A stretch of DNA of 64,000 bases, taken from a bacterium. Lineage in GTDB: Bacteria; Desulfobacterota; Binatia; DP-6. The translations under genes were made by a program, and so were the position numbers. The DNA lies in the NCBI GenBank assembly GCA_026129405.1, contig JAHCID010000002.1, positions 827,422 through 891,421 of the forward strand, written 5' to 3'. Below, piece by piece: positions 7,615-16,786 of this stretch. Below the pieces are notes generated by a model. It was not told the origin of the DNA. It worked only from the letters and a program-made list of their open reading frames with translations, and ran no database searches. Every line of letters starts with the position of its first letter. Within the stretch, counting starts at the first letter, position 1.

Positions 7615-8517
7615 CTACGTCGCCCGTCCTGGCGTCCCACGCGCGACGGTACGAACCACGTCGACGAAGGCCGGCACCACCGCGGAGCGCTCGTCGCGAC
7701 GCCAGGCGACGGCCAGTGCGACGCGGGGGACGGGCGGAGCGAGGGGGCGGTGCACGACGCCCGCGCGTCGCAGGTTGCGGATGGAGGCCGGCAGCAGCGA
7801 GACGCCGAGCCCGGCCGACACCAGCGCGAGGTTCGTCTGGAGCGAGCCGGGGTGGAACGTGCGCGGCGTGAAGCCCGCGCCGAGGCAGGCGCTGATGAGG
7901 AGGTCGTAGTAGCCCGGCGCCACGTGACGCTGGAACAGCATGATGGTCTCGTCGGCCAGCTCGGCGAGCCGGACGCGGCTGCGGCGCGCCAGCCGATGGC
8001 GCTGGGGCAGCACGGCGACGATGGGCTCGGAGAGGAGCGGCTCTACGACGAGGTCACGCCCGACCGAGACCGGGAGCCGCACGAGCCCCACGTGGATGTG
8101 CCCGCCGGCGAGACCCTCGAGCTGCGCGGCGGGGAGGAGGGTCCGCAGCTCCAGCTCGACGTCGGGGAAGCGTGCGTGCCACACGCGCAGCACGCGCGGC
8201 AGCAGGTCGAGGTCGGCCGAGGGAACGAACGCGATCGACAGCTGGCCCACCTCGCCGCCGCCGGCCCGCCGCGCGATGCGCTGGGCGCGCTCGGCCTGCG
8301 CGAGCAGCCGGCGCGCCTCCTCGAGAAAGGCGCGGCCCGCGTCCGTCAGCTCGACGCGGCGCCGCGTGCGGAAGAGCAGGGTGACGCCCAGCTCGTGCTC
8401 GAGATGCCGGATCTGCTGGCTCAGCGGCGGCTGGGCGATGTGCAGGCGCGCCGCCGCGCGGCTGAAGTGAAGCTCCTCGGCGACGGCGACGAAGTAGCGC
8501 AGGTGGCGAAGCTCCAT
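7615..8517 (-). CDS. LysR-family transcriptional regulator
   Basis: A 300-residue regulator of standard LysR length. The N-terminal winged helix-turn-helix spans residues 1-60 (MELRHLRYFVAVAEELHFSR, then RLHIAQPPLSQQIRHLE), with the linker helix to about residue 90 and a two-subdomain effector-binding region to the end. LysR proteins act as tetramers that activate or repress a divergent target when a small ligand binds. The nearest divergent gene is the secreted lipase-like hydrolase at 8659, which would be the first candidate target. Ligand unknown. Confidence 0.92.
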   Translation of the reverse strand: MELRHLRYFVAVAEELHFSRAAARLHIAQPPLSQQIRHLEHELGVTLLFRTRRRVELTDAGRAFLEEARRLLAQAERAQRIARRAGGGEVGQLSIAFVPSADLDLLPRVLRVWHARFPDVELELRTLLPAAQLEGLAGGHIHVGLVRLPVSVGRDLVVEPLLSEPIVAVLPQRHRLARRSRVRLAELADETIMLFQRHVAPGYYDLLISACLGAGFTPRTFHPGSLQTNLALVSAGLGVSLLPASIRNLRRAGVVHRPLAPPVPRVALAVAWRRDERSAVVPAFVDVVRTVARGTPGRAT

Positions 8518-8658
8518 CGCGCCGAGTCATATCGCAGACGTCTCAATCGGTGCACGACGAAGTATTGGACCCGACGGGGGTCGCCGGTGTTGTTGGCGGC
8601 ACCCGCGTGCCGTCCCGGTGACGCGGTGCGCCCTCGCACTCGACGGAGGAGACACGAC

Positions 8659-9981
8659 ATGAAGCGACTCGTCTGGGCGGTCGTCCCGCTCGCCGTCCTC
8701 GCCGCAACCGCCGGCGTCGACGCCAAGAAGAAGCCCGCCTACCGCGACGCCACGCCGATCATCTTCGTGCACGGCGGCTCCGGCTCCGGCGCGCAATTCG
8801 CCACCCAGGCGATGCGCTTCGCGAGCAACGGCTACGACCCCGACATCCTCACCGTGGTCGAGTACAACTCGGCCGCGCTGAGCCCGGCCAACTCGGCCGA
8901 CGCGGCGTTCGTCTACGGACGGATCGACGCCCGCATCGCCGAGCTCCAGGCGAAGACCGGGAAGCCCAAGATCGACCTGATGGGCCACTCGCTCGGCACG
9001 ACGTTCAGCCACGGCTACCTCGCCGATCCCGCGCGCGCGGCGAAGATCGCGCACTACGTGAACATCGACGGCCGCACCGGCAGCGCACCGCCCGGCGGCG
9101 TACCGACGCTGGCGCTGTGGGCTGGGGCGGTGAACCGCCCGACGCCGCCGCAGATCGTCGGCGCGACCAACGTGACGATCCCGAACCAGGAGCACGTCGA
9201 GGTCGCGACGTCGAAGGAGGCGTTCCGCGAGATGTTCCGCTTCCTCACCGGCGAGGAGCCGGCGTCGCCGACGATCGTGCCGACCCGCGGCGCGATCGAG
9301 CTCTCGGGCCGCGCCGTGATCTTCCCGGACAACGCGGGCGCGAACGGGGCGCTGCTCCAGATCTGGCGCGTGCAGCCGCGCACGGCGCGGCGCACGAGCC
9401 GCAAGCCGCGGGCGAGCTACGTCCTCGGTCCGGACGGCGCGTTCACGTTCGTGGGCCGGCAGAAGGCCAACTACGAGTTCGTGCTGATGCTGCCGGGCCA
9501 GCTGCCGCTGCACTATTTCTACGAGCGCTTCCCGCGCAGCGACAAGCTGGTGCGCGTCAACGCGGCGCCGGCGCTCGAGCCGTTCTTCTCGCGCAGCCCG
9601 CAGCACACCGGCCTGTCGATCATCCGCTACAAGGAGTACTGGGGCGATCGCGGGGCACGGAACGACGTCCTCTCGGTGGACGGTACGAACGTCATCAATC
9701 CGGTGACGGCGCCGTCGGGCCAGGTCGGCGCCGCCGCGGTGGCGATGTTCCTGCTCGACGTCGGTCTCGACTTCGTCTCCCACCTCGACGTCGTGCCGGT
9801 GCCCTTCGGCGCGCTGTCGTTCCTGACCGGCGCGGATCTCTACATCCCGGTCGGAACGACGCCCCTGCCCATCGTGACGGTCCCGCGCGGCGACGCGTCG
9901 AAGACGCGGACGCTGAACGTCCGGCGCATCGTGTCCACCGAGGGCCGGATGGCGGTGCAGCTGCACGACTACGAGGAGTGA
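8659..9981 (+). CDS. Secreted lipase-like alpha/beta hydrolase with C-terminal beta extension
   Basis: A 440-residue exported protein. The signal peptide is residues 1-19 or 1-22, and a GGAGGA site lies eight bases before the ATG at 8659. The catalytic domain has the oxyanion motif HGGSGSG (residues 38-44), the nucleophile Ser111 in GHSLG, and a His in NQEHVEV that fits the triad. About 220 residues follow the hydrolase core. They look beta-rich, with FPDNAGANG and a second strand-rich block, and could be a lid, carrier or surface domain. The family is lipase/esterase-like, so lipids or polyesters are likely substrates. It is divergent from a LysR gene and followed by a strong hairpin. Confidence 0.8.
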   Translation: MKRLVWAVVPLAVLAATAGVDAKKKPAYRDATPIIFVHGGSGSGAQFATQAMRFASNGYDPDILTVVEYNSAALSPANSADAAFVYGRIDARIAELQAKTGKPKIDLMGHSLGTTFSHGYLADPARAAKIAHYVNIDGRTGSAPPGGVPTLALWAGAVNRPTPPQIVGATNVTIPNQEHVEVATSKEAFREMFRFLTGEEPASPTIVPTRGAIELSGRAVIFPDNAGANGALLQIWRVQPRTARRTSRKPRASYVLGPDGAFTFVGRQKANYEFVLMLPGQLPLHYFYERFPRSDKLVRVNAAPALEPFFSRSPQHTGLSIIRYKEYWGDRGARNDVLSVDGTNVINPVTAPSGQVGAAAVAMFLLDVGLDFVSHLDVVPVPFGALSFLTGADLYIPVGTTPLPIVTVPRGDASKTRTLNVRRIVSTEGRMAVQLHDYEE

Positions 9982-9987
9982 TCCCGA

Positions 9988-10015
9988 GGGTCGGGCCGCC
10001 GCGGCGGCCCGACCC
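9988..10015 (+). terminator. Perfect 28-base palindrome after lipase gene
   Basis: A 14-base arm and its exact complement with no loop spacing, starting seven bases after the lipase stop codon. It would fold into a very stable GC stem. No T-run follows, as is usual in GC-rich genomes. It probably ends the lipase transcript before the MMPL gene, which begins 75 bases further on. Confidence 0.6.
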
Positions 10016-10089
10016 CTCCGTTGCGCCCCGGCGCGCAGGACGAGGCTTGTCGCTCCGCCGGAGGGGCGATAGGTGTCGGCGGACCCGGG

Positions 10090-12357
10090 ATGTACCGTTG
10101 GCTCGCCCGACTCGCGCTGCGCCGGCATCGGGCGATCCTCGCGGCCTCCGCCCTCGTGCTGCTCCTCGCCGGCCTCACCTTGTGGCACGGCGGCACGCTC
10201 AGCTCGGGGACCACGAAGGGCATCGAATCCGAGATCGCGCAGCAGCTGATCTCGCAGGAGCTCGCCTATCCCGGCGAGTCCTCGTTCATCGTGCTCTTCC
10301 GCGGGCGCGACGGGCTCACCTGGCGCGATGCGGCCTATCGCGAGGCGATGACCGCGGCGCTCGCGGGGCTGCGCGACGACCCGCGGGTGCGCTCCGTGCT
10401 GTCGCCGGACGACGCGCCCGAGGTGGTCGGCGGGCGCATGGTGTCGGCCGACCGTCGCATGGCGTTCGCGATCGTCACCCTGCGCGACGAGTACCGTGCC
10501 GCCATGGAGGCCTATCCGTCGCTGCGCGCGACGGTGACCTCGGACCGCCTCGAGACGGGCTTCACCGGCCATCTCGCCTATCGCAGCGATCTCGACCGCA
10601 CGCTCGAGCACGACGTGCTCTTCGCCGAGCTGGTGAGCCTGCCGCTCGCGCTCCTCGTCCTGGTGGCGGTGTTCCGGACCTTCGCGGCGGCCGCGGTGTC
10701 GGTCGGCGTCGGCGCGCTGGCGGTGGTCACGGGCGTCGCCGCGATCACGGCGCTGTCGCACGTGACGGACATGGCGGTGTACGCGATCAACGTCGCGTCG
10801 CTCATCGGGCTCGGCGTCGCGATCGACTACTCGCTGTTCATCGTCACGCGCTACCGCGACGAGGTGGCGCGCGGGGCGAGCCGCGAGGACGCGCTGGTGA
10901 CGGCGCTCGACACCGCGGGACACGCGGTCGTGTTCTCGGGCTTCGCGGTGGCGATCGGCCTCGGCGCGATGCTGTTCTTCCAGGGGTCGTTCCTCGCCAG
11001 CATGGGGCTCGGCGGGATGATGGTGGTCCTGCTCGCCGTGGTGGCGGCGCTGACGTTCCTGCCGGCGGTGCTGGTGGCGCTCGGGCCGCGCATCGACGCG
11101 GGACGGCTGCCGATGGGCCGCTTCGCCTCGTTCGACGGCATGTGGCACCGCATCGCCACGTGGGTCATGCGGCGGCCGGTGCTCGTGCTGGTGCCGTCGC
11201 TGGCGCTGCTCCTGCTGCTCGGCTCGCCCTTCATCCGCCTCACCATCGCCGCCGCCGACATCGGCACCCTGCCGCGCGGCATCGAGGCACGCGACGTCTA
11301 CGAGGAGCTGCGCGTCGCGTTCCCGGAGCAGACGCGCACGCGAATCCTCGTCGCCGTGCAGTACCCGGACGGGCTCGCCTACGAGCCCGAGCGCGTGCCG
11401 GCGCTCTACGCGCTGGCGCAGCGCATCCGCACGCTGCCGGGCGTCGTCGACGTCGAGGGCGCCGTCAACACCGACCCGCGGCTCAGCGTCGAGTACTTCG
11501 TCGCCGACGCCGAGACGCCGCTCGAGGATCTGCCGCTGGCGGCGCAGAAGGTGCGCCGGCTCGGAACCACCGGCAACCTCGCGCTGCTGATCGTGCTGAC
11601 CGACGCCGGGCCGACCAGCGAAGAGGCGCGCGCGCTGGTGCGCGCGATCCGCGCCGACCGCCGCGTCGGCGACGGCACGTTCATCGTCACCGGGGCGCCC
11701 GCGAACGACGTCGATCTGAACGCCTTCATCCTCTCGCGCGTGCCGTATGCGATCGGGTTCATCTTCGTGGTGACGTACGTCGCGCTCTTCGTGATGCTCC
11801 GCTCGGTGATCCTGCCGATCAAGGCGGTGATCATGAACCTCCTCTCGATCAGCGCTTCGGGCGGCGCGCTGGTGTGGGTGTTCGAGGAGGGCCACCTGGC
11901 GTGGCTGCTGCAGTTCGAGCCGCAGCCGCTCGACGTCGCCGGGCCGGTGGTGATGTTCTGCGCGCTCTTCGGCCTGTCGATGGACTACGAGGTGCTGATG
12001 CTCTCGCGCATCCGCGAGGAGTACCTGCGCACCGGCGACAACGAGTGGGCCGTGGCGGAGGGCCTCGAGCGCACGGGGCGGCTCATCACCAGCGCGGCGG
12101 CGATCATGGTGGCGGTGTTCGGCGCGTTCGGTCTGGCGCGCGTGATCCTGGTGAAGTCGCTCGGTCTGACGCTCGCGCTCGCGGTCGCGGTCGACGCGAC
12201 GCTCGTCCGCGTGCTGATCGTGCCGGCGACGATGCGCCTCTTCGGCGACCTCAACTGGTGGGCGCCCCGGTGGCTCGGTGGTCGACCGCCCGTGCGGCGC
12301 ACGGGACCGGCGGCGGACGGCGTCGCGTCGCCGCCGGGCGTGCCGCGCGCCTCGTAG
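10090..12357 (+). CDS. MMPL-family RND transporter
   Basis: A 755-residue inner-membrane transporter with two repeats. Each repeat is one membrane helix, a large periplasmic loop, and a bundle of five or six helices. Characteristic MMPL sequence is seen in the fourth helix region ([19 protein letters not shown]) and its second copy ([18 protein letters not shown]), which carry the proton-relay Asp-Tyr pairs. MMPL proteins export lipids and hydrophobic compounds using the proton gradient. The ATG at 10090 begins [16 protein letters not shown], a typical N-terminal helix lead. The preceding 75 bases hold only the lipase hairpin. The cargo is unknown. Confidence 0.9.
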   Translation: MYRWLARLALRRHRAILAASALVLLLAGLTLWHGGTLSSGTTKGIESEIAQQLISQELAYPGESSFIVLFRGRDGLTWRDAAYREAMTAALAGLRDDPRVRSVLSPDDAPEVVGGRMVSADRRMAFAIVTLRDEYRAAMEAYPSLRATVTSDRLETGFTGHLAYRSDLDRTLEHDVLFAELVSLPLALLVLVAVFRTFAAAAVSVGVGALAVVTGVAAITALSHVTDMAVYAINVASLIGLGVAIDYSLFIVTRYRDEVARGASREDALVTALDTAGHAVVFSGFAVAIGLGAMLFFQGSFLASMGLGGMMVVLLAVVAALTFLPAVLVALGPRIDAGRLPMGRFASFDGMWHRIATWVMRRPVLVLVPSLALLLLLGSPFIRLTIAAADIGTLPRGIEARDVYEELRVAFPEQTRTRILVAVQYPDGLAYEPERVPALYALAQRIRTLPGVVDVEGAVNTDPRLSVEYFVADAETPLEDLPLAAQKVRRLGTTGNLALLIVLTDAGPTSEEARALVRAIRADRRVGDGTFIVTGAPANDVDLNAFILSRVPYAIGFIFVVTYVALFVMLRSVILPIKAVIMNLLSISASGGALVWVFEEGHLAWLLQFEPQPLDVAGPVVMFCALFGLSMDYEVLMLSRIREEYLRTGDNEWAVAEGLERTGRLITSAAAIMVAVFGAFGLARVILVKSLGLTLALAVAVDATLVRVLIVPATMRLFGDLNWWAPRWLGGRPPVRRTGPAADGVASPPGVPRAS

Positions 12358-12395
12358 CTGCGAGTCCCCTGCCGGGCACCTCCCGGCGTTCGCTC

Positions 12396-12423
12396 GAGCG
12401 CTCGGCACGTCTGCCGAGCGCTC
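12396..12423 (+). terminator. Hairpin with 12-bp stem after MMPL gene
   Basis: Arms of 12 bases (from GAGCGCTCGGCA) flank the 4-base loop CGTC, 38 bases after the MMPL stop. The same 14-base string also occurs twice as a direct repeat in this stretch, so the structure may be a short repeat unit as well as a terminator. There is no T-run. Confidence 0.6.
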
Positions 12424-12530
12424 GGCACGACCGATGCCGGCTGCCTGCGCTTGCGGCCTGCGCCGCGGTGGCGCGATCGTTGCACCGAACCGCACGCGAA
12501 CGACGGCAGGAGCGAAGGAGGGCAAGGATC

Positions 12531-13071
12531 ATGGAGCTGCCGCTCACGGGCATCAAGATCATCGACTTCACCGGCGTGCAGGCCGGACCCGCGTGCACGC
12601 AGCTGCTGGCATGGTTCGGCGCCGACGTCCTCAAGGTCGAGCGGCCTCACACCGGCGACGTCACGCGCAATCAGCTGCGCGACGTCGCAGCGCCGCGGCT
12701 CTCGGCAACAGCAACACCGGCATGCACCTCGCCTCGGCATCCTCACCGCGCTGATCGGGCGTGCGAAGACCGGGAAGGGCCTGAAGGTCGCCGTGTCGAT
12801 GCAGGACGCGGTGCTGAACCTGTGCCGGGTGAAGCTCCGCGACCATGAGCGGCTCGAGCACGTCGGCTACCTGGAGGAGTATCCGCAGTACCCGAAGACG
12901 CCGTTCGGCGACGCCGTCCCGCGCGGCAGCAACGCCGGCGGCGGCCAGCCAGGCTGGATCCTCAAGTGCAAGGGCTGGCAGACCAACCCGAACGCCTACA
13001 TCTACTTCTGCTTCACGATCCAGGAGCAGAGCTGGGCGCGGACCTGCGAGGCGATCGGCAAGCCGGGGTGG
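12531..13071 (+). pseudogene. frc: Formyl-CoA:oxalate CoA-transferase remnant (internal deletion and frameshift)
   Basis: The first 52 codons match the start of formyl-CoA transferase ([16 protein letters not shown] and the following [10 protein letters not shown]), with a clear AAGGAGG site. At about 12686 the frame jumps to a later part of the same protein ([14 protein letters not shown]). About 170 codons are missing, including the segment with the catalytic Asp. A second, one-base shift near 12727 restores the frame for [20 protein letters not shown] and on to CEAIGKPGW, where the reading stops matching. A functional class III CoA-transferase cannot be made. The remnant joins directly to an oxalyl-CoA decarboxylase fragment, its usual partner. 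Confidence 0.85.
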
Positions 13072-13072
13072 G

Positions 13073-13306
13073 GTGGCGCGTGCCATCCGGGCCGCCGTAT
13101 CGGGCCGTCCCGGCGGCGTGTACCCCGACCTCCCCGCCGCCGTCCTCGCGGCAACGCTCGCGGCGGCGGAGGGCGAGCGCTCGCTCGTCACCGTGGTCGA
13201 CCCGGCCGCGGCAGCTTCCGCGCCGGAGGCGATCGCGCGCGCCCTCGCGCTGCTGGCCGGCGCGCAGCGACCGCTCGTCATCCTCGGCAAGGGAGCGGCC
13301 TACGCC
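13073..13306 (+). pseudogene. oxc: Oxalyl-CoA decarboxylase internal fragment
   Basis: About 78 codons from the middle of oxalyl-CoA decarboxylase ([20 protein letters not shown], later [14 protein letters not shown]). This corresponds to the linker between the Pyr and central domains of this ThDP enzyme. Both ends are missing: the left end joins the frc remnant within two bases and the right end joins an IS3 fragment. In intact oxalate degraders frc and oxc act together to make formate and CO2 from oxalate. Here both were reduced by the same rearrangement. No other copy is present in this window. Confidence 0.75.
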
Positions 13307-13314
13307 GTTCCCAT

Positions 13315-13560
13315 CGGCTCGAGCCGAGCATGAGCCGGAAGGGCAACTGCTGGGACGCCGTCGCCGAGTCCTTCTTCGGCAGCCTCAAAAAGGAGCGAGT
13401 GAAGAAGCATATCTACCGGACTCGTGCCCTCGCGCTCGCCGACGTGGCCGACTACATCGACGCCTTCTACAACGGTATTCGGCGCCACAGTCATCTCGGG
13501 GGCTTGAGCCCGGACGTGTTTGAAGCGACACAGGAGGCGCAGCGCCGGGGTGTCCACTAG
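13315..13560 (+). mobile_element. IS3-family transposase OrfB C-terminal fragment
   Basis: The last 80 codons of an IS3-type orfB are present: [11 protein letters not shown], the conserved Glu in [11 protein letters not shown] (third DDE residue), then [19 protein letters not shown] and a stop. One residue usually found between CWD and AVAES is absent. The two catalytic Asp regions and orfA are gone. The bases after the stop (13560 onward) may include the element's right end, but no matching left terminal repeat remains. It marks the edge of the oxalate-locus deletion. Confidence 0.8.
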
Positions 13561-14028
13561 ATCCTGGGAACTCCAACCGACAGAAGGGCGCCGCTCGTCC
13601 CGCTTCGGTTCCCGTGTCAGCAGCTACTCGGCCGGCGCCAAGATATGGCTTACGCCAACAGAGTTGAAGGCTCCGGATCAGGAGAACCTTGCTCCGTTCC
13701 CCATTCCGCAGGCCGAAACCTGGATGGAACTCGGCTGCCATAGCGTCGGAGTCCAAGGGTTGGGCCTGGGCATGACATCACGATCGTGGTCTCCAAGGGG
13801 AGTACGCCCGATCAGCTCCGAGAGACCGCGATGCGCTGCACGATTGTGGGCTCCGATAAGAGACATCGGCTCTGCGTTGTGAGAGGCCCGCTCGCCTTCA
13901 AGCGTTTGGAACTCGCGAAAGTCGAAGTCCGAGTTGGTGCCCAGGTCGCGAAAGCCGAGGGTCTCTCGTGCTGGGCGCTTGTCGCCAGCTGAGTGGGCTG
14001 GGCTCCCATCAACCGTGTCCGATCTCCT
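13561..14028. other. Non-coding or decayed stretch of lower GC
   Basis: No reading frame here has family-like sequence. Short frames exist on both strands (about 68 codons plus at 13786, and a minus frame continuing out of the HEPN-like pseudogene) but none shows motifs or a ribosome binding site. GC is visibly lower than in the flanking core. It may hold the right end of the IS3 remnant and the downstream scar of the pseudogene at 14029. Confidence 0.4.
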
Positions 14029-14551
14029 GCGGGTCGGGTCGACCCGGGCGCGGATCGTCTGCTGAAGCGCGGCTAAAGGAAAGACCACCAGGTTCGTGCA
14101 GTCACGGAGCCACTGGTGGGCCTCATCGTCTTTGAGCAACTCCTGCTTTTTCTTCCCCGCGTCGTACCACGCCAGCTGGAGTCGGTCCTGATACCGATGC
14201 CGCAAGAACTCCTCGGTCGTGTCGAGGAGGAGATGCGCCAGCTTGTTCCGCCGCTTTCGCATCAGGTGAGGCCGCGCAGCAAGTCCGGGTTGCTGAGATC
14301 GGGAACCGACGCCCGAGCAGGTTGCTGAAGATGTCGATCTTGACGCCGAAGGTGATCTCCTGGCGCTGGATCACTTCGCCTTGAAGCATTTGTCGGAGGC
14401 CCGGGTCAGGCGCGAGCATGAGGGCGATCAGCTCCTCGATCATCACATCCGCGGTCACTGCCTGATCGATGAAGGCGCCGCGAAACATCGCCATCTTCTG
14501 ATGGAGCCGGTTGAGATAGGCGATCAGCTCAGCGTCGGTCTCTGTGTCCAT
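14029..14551 (-). pseudogene. HEPN-like helical protein, frameshifted
   Basis: Read from an ATG at 14551, the first 85 codons (MDTETDAELIAYLNRLHQKM and on to KIDIFSNLLGRR) are helical and orderly. The frame is then lost. Shifting by one base gives PDLSNPDLLRGL, and a further shift gives RKRRNKLAHLLLDTTEEFL and DCTNLVVFPLAALQQTI. RNKLAH is the type of R-x4-6-H-like motif seen in HEPN RNases and in related defence or toxin proteins, so a HEPN-like fold is possible but not proven. Two frameshifts within 40 bases make it a decayed gene. Confidence 0.5.
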
Positions 14552-14700
14552 CGGGGGTTCCTTCTGCCCCGAGCAGTAGATCGCCGAAGCCCGCACCGCC
14601 ACAACGCCCCAGGACGCACGGAGATCCCCCGGAGAGCCACGCTGCGGGGCTGGTGGCTAGGTCGGGATCCGTCGCAGCCAGCGCCAGGCTCTGCGGGGAT

Positions 14701-15126
14701 CTAGTGCGTTGCGAGCCACTGATGCAGCCGCTCCCGGATCTCATCACGGGTGCGGCGGAAGGCGGCAAGCTGTAGCTCCTCCGCACCTTGCACCCTCGAC
14801 GGGTCATCGAACGGCCACTGCAAGACTTCGCGAGCGAACGGGAACAGCCGGGGACACGACTCCGCCGCTTGCGCGCAGACCACGATCGCCGTCCGCACCT
14901 TCGCGTGCCCGAGCATCTCCTTGAGACCCTTGGACCGCAGCGGGGCGGTATCAATCCCGATCTCCTGGAGGACGCGCATCGTCATCGGATGCACCGAGGT
15001 CGGCTCGGTGCCGGCACTGCATGCCCGGAACCGGTCTCCGGCTGCGTGGCGAAGCAGCGCCTCCCCCATCTGGCTGCGCGCGGAGTTGTGCGTGCAGAGA
15101 AAGAGGACACAGGGCTTGTCCGTCAT
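14701..15126 (-). CDS. arsC: Arsenate reductase, thioredoxin-coupled LMW-PTP type
   Basis: A 141-residue arsenate reductase of the low-molecular-weight phosphatase fold. The active-site loop is Cys11-x5-Arg17 (CTHNSARS), the acidic residue lies in WPFDDPS, and the two relay cysteines are Cys84 and Cys91 (VVCAQAAESC). That set defines the thioredoxin-linked class rather than the glutaredoxin class. It reduces As(V) to As(III). Its ATG overlaps the stop of arsR by four bases, so the two are translationally coupled. No arsB or acr3 efflux gene is in the window, so As(III) export must be encoded elsewhere or be absent. Confidence 0.92.
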   Translation of the reverse strand: MTDKPCVLFLCTHNSARSQMGEALLRHAAGDRFRACSAGTEPTSVHPMTMRVLQEIGIDTAPLRSKGLKEMLGHAKVRTAIVVCAQAAESCPRLFPFAREVLQWPFDDPSRVQGAEELQLAAFRRTRDEIRERLHQWLATH

Positions 15127-15485
15127 CGTGCTGCCGCCTTGGACCGTCGACTCACACCGTTGGTCGACAGCGCCGCCCGTAGCGCATCGAGCCGTTCCGG
15201 CTTGATCCGATAGAACACCCAGGTGCCGCGCTTCTCCCGATCCAGGATGCCGGCCTCGTGGAGTAGCTTGAGATGATGGCTCACCGTCGGCTGCGACAGC
15301 TCGACGGGGGCCGTTAGGTGGCACACGCAGGCTTCTGCCTTCGGCTGCGCCGCAATGAAGCTGAGGAGCCGCAGGCGGACCGGGTCGGCCAAGGCACGCA
15401 GTCCAGCCGCCAGCTCCTCCGCCTCCGCCTTCCCGAGCGGAGCTTGGAGGACCGGGGCGCAGCAGCCGGTGGACTTCGATCGCAT
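15123..15485 (-). CDS. arsR: ArsR-family As(III)-responsive repressor
   Basis: A 120-residue winged-helix repressor. The helix-turn-helix is LSQPTVSHHLKLLHEAGIL, and the ArsR fold begins near residue 19. Candidate As(III) ligands are Cys53 and Cys55 (EACVCHL, the classical alpha-3 site) and the N-terminal pair Cys8-Cys9. As(III) binding would release the operator. It leads the arsRC unit and is divergent from arsI. The 77-base region between them holds an inverted repeat. Confidence 0.92.
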   Translation of the reverse strand: MRSKSTGCCAPVLQAPLGKAEAEELAAGLRALADPVRLRLLSFIAAQPKAEACVCHLTAPVELSQPTVSHHLKLLHEAGILDREKRGTWVFYRIKPERLDALRAALSTNGVSRRSKAAAR

Positions 15486-15505
15486 GACTCAGACATTGAC
15501 ATGCT

Positions 15506-15532
15506 TCGATGTACGTCACAACACTACATCGA
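15506..15532. promoter_or_regulatory. Inverted repeat, candidate ArsR operator
   Basis: Perfect 8-base arms TCGATGTA and TACATCGA separated by 11 bases sit between the divergent arsR and arsI starts. A TTGACA hexamer at 15496-15501 lies just upstream on the plus strand and could be the arsI -35 box, which would place the dyad over the promoter. ArsR dimers bind dyads of this size. Assignment rests on position and symmetry. Confidence 0.5.
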
Positions 15533-15562
15533 CGCTCATCGATCTTCCAAAAGGAGTCCTCC

Positions 15563-16027
15563 ATGCCCAACACGTTCCATGTCGCGCTCTATGTCGAGAG
15601 CATCCCGGCTGCCGTCGAGCAGTACCGAAAGATCCTCCGTCTCGAACCAGCGAAGGTGCGGCGCGACTACGCCAAGTTTGAGATCGCGGATCCGCCCGTG
15701 ATCCTCTCCCTCAACGTCGGCGGAGAGCCCGGCACCCTGAGCCATCTCGGCATCCGGTACCCCGGCACGGGCGACGTCGCCTCCGAGATGGTGCGGGTAA
15801 AGCAGACGGGCGTTCCGCTCCTTCAGCAGACCGGGACGACGTGCTGCTACGCGAAGGCGGACAAATTCTGGGTTCGCGATGCCGGCGGCATCCCGTGGGA
15901 GCTGTACGCCGTGCTGGCGGACGCCGATGAGGCGGAGACCGCTGCCGATCCCCAGCTTCGCGCCTTTCTCGATCAGGACGGCGGGGCTGCCGCTCCTCCG
16001 TCGGGCTGCTGCGTTCCGAACGCCTGA
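15563..16027 (+). CDS. arsI: ArsI/CadI-type VOC metalloenzyme (C-As lyase-like)
   Basis: A 154-residue vicinal-oxygen-chelate protein of the ArsI/CadI group. Likely metal ligands are His6, His61 and Glu113. The vicinal pair Cys94-Cys95 (TTCCYAKADKFW) matches the trivalent-organoarsenic binding site of ArsI, which cleaves the C-As bond of methylarsenite and aromatic arsenicals in the presence of Fe(II) and oxygen. A second Cys pair lies near the C-terminus (SGCCVPNA). Start and AAGGAG site at 15551 agree. It is divergent from arsRC. C-As lyase activity is inferred from these residues. Confidence 0.85.
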   Translation: MPNTFHVALYVESIPAAVEQYRKILRLEPAKVRRDYAKFEIADPPVILSLNVGGEPGTLSHLGIRYPGTGDVASEMVRVKQTGVPLLQQTGTTCCYAKADKFWVRDAGGIPWELYAVLADADEAETAADPQLRAFLDQDGGAAAPPSGCCVPNA

Positions 16028-16332
16028 ACCGCGAGTGCGGCGAGTGCCTGCGGCCCGACCGCTAGGTGCTCGCCGCCCCTCAGTCGGTCGCTGATCTCCT
16101 CCAATTCGGCCAGCCAAAGCCGATCGAAGGAGCCAGCGATACACGGGCAGTCTCGCCGAAGCTGGTTCACCAACATGTCGCGCGTGAACAAGCCGATGGT
16201 CTTCTGGTCGTTGTCGACGAAGTGCCCGATCGCCTTGCGGGGATCGGGGAGTCCACGGTGGCAACAGTGCTTTGCCTTCAGGCCGCTGTCACACGGACAG
16301 CGCTGGTTACGCCCGACTTTCCCCGGCCTCAT
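15973..16332 (-). CDS. SEC-C motif protein
   Basis: A 119-residue protein beginning with a SEC-C zinc motif (VGRNQRCPCDSGLKAKHCC), the C-terminal zinc domain of SecA also found alone in many small proteins. Helical sequence with charged segments follows, and no second domain is recognised. The ATG at 16332 is chosen because the motif starts there; the open frame upstream runs through a tRNA fragment. The last 55 bases overlap the end of the convergent arsI gene. It lies just beyond the duplicated tRNA end, so it may belong to the accessory block. Confidence 0.7.
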   Translation of the reverse strand: MRPGKVGRNQRCPCDSGLKAKHCCHRGLPDPRKAIGHFVDNDQKTIGLFTRDMLVNQLRRDCPCIAGSFDRLWLAELEEISDRLRGGEHLAVGPQALAALAVQAFGTQQPDGGAAAPPS

Positions 16333-16352
16333 GGATATCGCATGGACAGTCG

Positions 16353-16431
16353 AGCCCGCTGGGCCACTCTGCGCGACCACCAGCGGGCTAACTGCCTGGA
16401 TTACAAGGTGCCGAGGAGGGGACTCGAACCC
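16353..16431 (-). repeat. Copy of tRNA-Leu 3' end plus its downstream hairpin (attachment-site scar)
   Basis: Bases 16409-16431 repeat exactly 23 bases of the 3' end of the tRNA-Leu at 17851. On the 3' side (lower coordinates) there is a 10-bp hairpin at 16353-16389 (stem AGCCCGCTGG) that matches the hairpin below the intact tRNA. The rest of the tRNA is absent. Such a pair is the usual outcome of integration into a tRNA 3' end. The 1.4 kb between the copies would be the inserted DNA. The flanks of the copies have diverged, so the event is old. Confidence 0.7.
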
Positions 16432-16786
16432 GTCGGCCGCGACGACGAAGCGCAAGAACTCCGCGACTTAGCGAGCGCACGGCGCGTGCGCGGCGGGCAG
16501 CAGTGGGCACAAGAGAGGGCGCGTGAGGGCGAGTTTGTTCCCTGGGGGAACAACGCTCGGAGGGGCCGATTCACGCTCGTCGAGCGCGGCCGTCGGCAAC
16601 TCGTCATGGTACAGCGCCGAGCAAAACAAGGATCGGCAGGCACCGACGGCGTGCGGGAGACCGCGAGCCAGTGCTGCGTCGGCGCCACGCACCGACAACG
16701 TCGAGCGCGTGTGTCCGGAGTGGGCTAAGGTAGCACCGACTCGCCGTCGATGTTTCGCGAGGCGGTGAACCCATGAGAGGCGACAG
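16432..16786. other. Gene-free stretch with a perfect inverted repeat
   Basis: Nothing here looks coding. One clear element is a 19-base inverted repeat at 16535-16553, with arms TTGTTCCC and GGGAACAA around TGG. It could be an operator or part of a promoter region for the gene at 16787, but it lies 234 bases away. It sits inside the tRNA-bounded insert. Confidence 0.4.

Noticed and set aside
8527..12525. A 1332-codon open frame on the minus strand opposite the lipase and MMPL genes
   Set aside because: It is an antisense shadow caused by high GC. Its translation is Arg/His/Asp-rich with no domains, while the plus strand encodes two clear families.
13786..13992. A 68-codon plus-strand ORF in the low-GC scar
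   Set aside because: No motif, no clear start signal, and it overlaps the read-through of a pseudogene on the other strand.
16066..16728. A 220-codon plus-strand ORF across the tRNA fragment
   Set aside because: It runs through the duplicated tRNA end and the antisense of the SEC-C gene; its sequence has no protein-like features.
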